Shown here: positions 63,555-64,000 of the stretch, piece by piece
Numbering within the stretch: the first letter of the stretch is position 1
Layout of the letters: each line of letters opens with the position of its first letter
Assembly (NCBI GenBank): GCA_947492175.1
Contig: CANLMQ010000028.1
Span: 1 to 64,000, forward strand
From: an uncultured Draconibacterium sp.
GTDB lineage: Bacteria > Bacteroidota > Bacteroidia > Bacteroidales > Prolixibacteraceae
Reading direction: 5' to 3'
DNA: 64,000 nucleotides
Translations under genes and position numbers: made by a program
The notes under the pieces: generated by a model
The model's input: the letters and a program-made list of their open reading frames with translations, nothing else
Databases searched by the model: none
What the model was told of the DNA's origin: nothing

Positions 63555-64000
63555 TTAATTACGGTAATTTTTATAATAATCAGTCTTTTTCTTATCGCCA
63601 AAAAGTGCGTATATATTTGCCAGATAACCGGCATATTCTTTTCCCGGCTCCAATTTCCAAAGTTTATCGAGGTATGGAAGTGCTCTTTTAAAATCGGCAG
63701 TAACCAAATCCAGTTCTTTTAATAAAACTTTATATGTTTTGGTCGTTTTCTTTTTGTTGTAATTCTCCATTTCACGCTTGTAACGATTCTGGCCTTCCCA
63801 GTAATATTTCTTTGCATTCCATTCCAACGCAGCAATATTTTCAGGATTTAGCTCCAACAGCTCCAATGATACTGAGTCGCAGGCGACACTGTTTTCCAAA
63901 GTTTTATTTACCTTAAAATAACTGTTCAGATTGGCTTCGGTGCTTTTTGATTCTGCATCCATTTTATTCCACATTTCCAATGCTTTCTCATTAGAATCAA
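63555..64000 (-). CDS. TPR-like protein, 5' part outside window
   Basis: The frame is open to the right edge: it runs back through DSNEKALEMWNKMDAESKST without a stop, so the gene begins beyond 64000. The visible part, about 148 residues, is hydrophilic and helical. It has TPR-type spacing (LLELNPENIAALEWNAKKYY, ALPYLDKLWKLEPGKEYAGY, LANIYALFGDKKKTDYYKNY). No enzymatic motif. Likely a protein-protein interaction scaffold. Confidence 0.75.
   Translation of the reverse strand, partial: DSNEKALEMWNKMDAESKSTEANLNSYFKVNKTLENSVACDSVSLELLELNPENIAALEWNAKKYYWEGQNRYKREMENYNKKKTTKTYKVLLKELDLVTADFKRALPYLDKLWKLEPGKEYAGYLANIYALFGDKKKTDYYKNYRN

Overview
The window reads as a chromosomal segment of an AT-rich Bacteroidota. 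The evidence is a SusC/SusD pair with FecR and ECF sigma regulators, lipoprotein signals typical of the phylum, the DUF134, DUF4252, DUF2891 and DUF432 families, a class-specific -7 promoter element (TAnnTTTG) before several genes, and few Shine-Dalgarno sites. A marine or anoxic Marinilabiliales/Prolixibacteraceae-type organism is the best guess, but this is inference. I saw no rRNA, tRNA, CRISPR array, prophage or intact insertion sequence.

Layout. (1) 0-12.3 kb: a polysaccharide utilisation locus on the minus strand (ECF sigma, FecR, SusC, SusD, GH95 fucosidase-type enzyme, GH101-like enzyme). Between the last two lie a deleted GH20-like remnant, another decayed gene and a 41-bp tandem repeat. 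The enzyme set suggests fucosylated O-glycans. (2) 12.5-16.6 kb: a minus-strand redox/stress group (FMN-binding protein, porin, LuxR-type regulator with a pseudo-receiver, hemerythrin, glutathione peroxidase). Three of these genes share a related 5' leader. (3) 17-30 kb: DUF432-MscS on plus faces a long minus-strand run: arginine decarboxylase-like, deoxyhypusine synthase-like, small acidic protein, CorA, GNAT/nitrilase fusion, class I glutamine amidotransferase, MscS (interrupted), ATP-grasp ligase fused to a metal-site-less M20 fold, DUF389 and MscS. This is the most interesting part of the window. It puts amide-ligase chemistry and polyamine synthesis beside three mechanosensitive channels and resembles, in logic only, osmolyte systems of the N-acetylglutaminylglutamine amide type.

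(4) 30-48.6 kb: mixed housekeeping and accessory genes: a one-domain DEAD-box relic, Na/Pi cotransporter, sulfatase, DUF4252, S9 peptidase, RluA, MsrB, a possible structured RNA, DUF134, aroC, slyD, lgt, secA, L-serine dehydratase and a lipoprotein with a GH127-like C-terminus. (5) 48.6-64 kb: a MATE exporter behind a strong promoter, a 15-codon leader peptide and an attenuator-like hairpin; then DUF2007, DUF2891 and M1 peptidase genes; the thrS-infC-rpmI-rplT operon with a non-ATG infC start; DPP4; a frameshifted FMN-binding-like/helical-repeat gene; an MsbA-type ABC exporter; and a partial TPR-like gene at the right edge.

Several genes are broken by single small lesions (an in-frame TAA in one MscS gene, a TC duplication at about 60.8 kb). 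These could be real decay or sequencing errors, and reads would settle it.
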